Source: a virus. Taken from it: DNA of 29,681 nt. The notes beneath the pieces were generated by a model. It ran no database searches. It saw nothing but the letters and a program-made list of their open reading frames with translations, and was not told the origin of the DNA. The position numbers were made by a program, and so were the translations under genes. Numbering within the stretch: the stretch's first letter is position 1; each line of letters opens with the position of its first letter. Shown piece by piece: positions 29,513 through 29,681 of this stretch. The stretch lies in the IMG/VR virus record IMGVR_UViG_3300050029_000284, positions 1 to 29,681 of that record. The stretch is one strand, 5' to 3'.

Positions 29513-29681
29513 TTATATGGCGAACATTATCTCTTCGGTGACTTTGTCGGACCCGGTGTCTGCTGCCAGGTTCATGGCGCGGACGCAGTAGTTGTTGATC
29601 GAGAGCGGGTATGCATAACTGACGGACTTGCCCTCGCGCTTTTGGGAAAGACGCGTCTTCAGGGCATCTATGGCCTTCGGC
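29513..29681 (-). CDS. MuB-like target-capture ATPase, C-terminal end (partial)
   Basis: Only the last 56 codons are in the window, too short for the usual table of open frames. They read PKAIDALKTRLSQKREGKSV..., then YPLSINNYCVRAMNLAADTG and VTEEIMFAI before TAA. Position just ahead of Gam and the NN..V..A...A helix pattern fit the C-terminal end of Mu B or an ExeA-like AAA+ ATPase. MuB binds target DNA, stimulates transposase and gives immunity against self-insertion. The Walker motifs lie beyond the edge, so the call depends on gene order and this tail. Confidence 0.65.
   Translation of the reverse strand, partial: PKAIDALKTRLSQKREGKSVSYAYPLSINNYCVRAMNLAADTGSDKVTEEIMFAI

Larger units (their letters stand above)
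73..29681 (-). mobile_element. Mu-like transposable prophage (right end to MuB; left end outside window)
   Basis: Gene content and order match the Mu family: MuB, Gam, GemA/gp16, Mor, endolysin, small and large terminase, portal, head morphogenesis, gpT-type capsid, then tail genes and a DNA-modification gene at the right end. The boundary at 73 begins TGTAGCGGCGC, nearly the same as the Mu right terminus (TGAAGCGGCGC), and directly interrupts a host kinase gene. Tail genes are of the long flexible type (tape measure, chaperone pair, no sheath), so it is a Mu-replicating siphovirus. Apart from the TAG in the tail-tip gene, every major structural gene looks intact, so it may be functional. Confidence 0.92.

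Noticed and set aside
73-29681. General recoding of TAG as a sense codon in this phage
   Set aside because: TAG ends several genes where read-through would run at once into another stop or the next gene's ribosome site (10183, 12047, 14455, 17994), so it is an ordinary stop here; only local suppression remains possible.
1-29681. CRISPR array, tRNA, rRNA or insertion sequence
   Set aside because: No regularly spaced identical repeats, cloverleaf, rRNA core or second transposase gene were seen on either strand.

Overview
The window is most of a Mu-like transposable prophage. It is read almost entirely on the minus strand and is caught at its right-end junction with a bacterial chromosome. Bases 1-72 (plus strand) encode the H-box of a host sensor histidine kinase (AHELNNPLNNI...). 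The reading frame is broken at base 73 by a sequence that closely resembles the terminal bases of the phage Mu right end. From there the phage runs backwards (late end first) to base 29681, where the window cuts the last codons of a MuB-like target-capture ATPase. The left end, repressor and transposase A gene must lie beyond the right edge.

Read in transcription order (high to low coordinates): (i) early/middle block 29681-25558: MuB C-terminus, two Cys-rich proteins, Gam nuclease inhibitor, small proteins, HU/IHF-type DNA-bending protein, a winged-helix protein, GemA (Mu gp16) and a Mor-type activator, closed by a terminator; (ii) a short control region 25388-25557 with two dyads; (iii) lysis block 25333-22736: zinc amidase endolysin, acidic protein, holin fused to a possible lipoprotein, membrane-anchored coiled coil; (iv) packaging/head block 22736-15663: small and large terminase, portal, head-morphogenesis protein, and one 773-residue protease-scaffold-capsid fusion; (v) an unusual cassette 15603-12047 of five consecutive genes with export signals, one of which has three CxxCH haem motifs; (vi) connector and non-contractile tail block 12038-1108: connectors, major tail protein, a tail-chaperone pair joined by a -1 frameshift signal, tape measure, distal tail, a large tail-tip protein split by an in-frame TAG, and an exported tail-fibre-like protein; (vii) a terminator, a hairpin-rich gap, and a Dam-type adenine methylase in the place where Mu carries its mom modification gene.

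A tape measure and tail chaperones are present but no sheath or baseplate genes, so the virion should be a siphovirus (like the transposable Pseudomonas phages B3 and D3112) with Mu-type replication. The host is a Gram-negative bacterium; the c-type cytochrome and the style of the histidine kinase suggest a respiratory lineage such as Desulfobacterota or Nitrospirota, but that is only inference.

The most unusual points are the multihaem cytochrome-like gene inside the structural operon and its exported neighbours, the amber codon inside the tail-tip repeat array, two copies of an apparently structured leader RNA, the internal start in the capsid fusion gene, and the exactly placed A AAA AAC frameshift site. 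No tRNA, rRNA, CRISPR array or insertion sequence was seen. Genes overlap or abut almost everywhere (ATGA, GTGA, TAATG junctions), and no gene-free stretch exceeds 300 bases.
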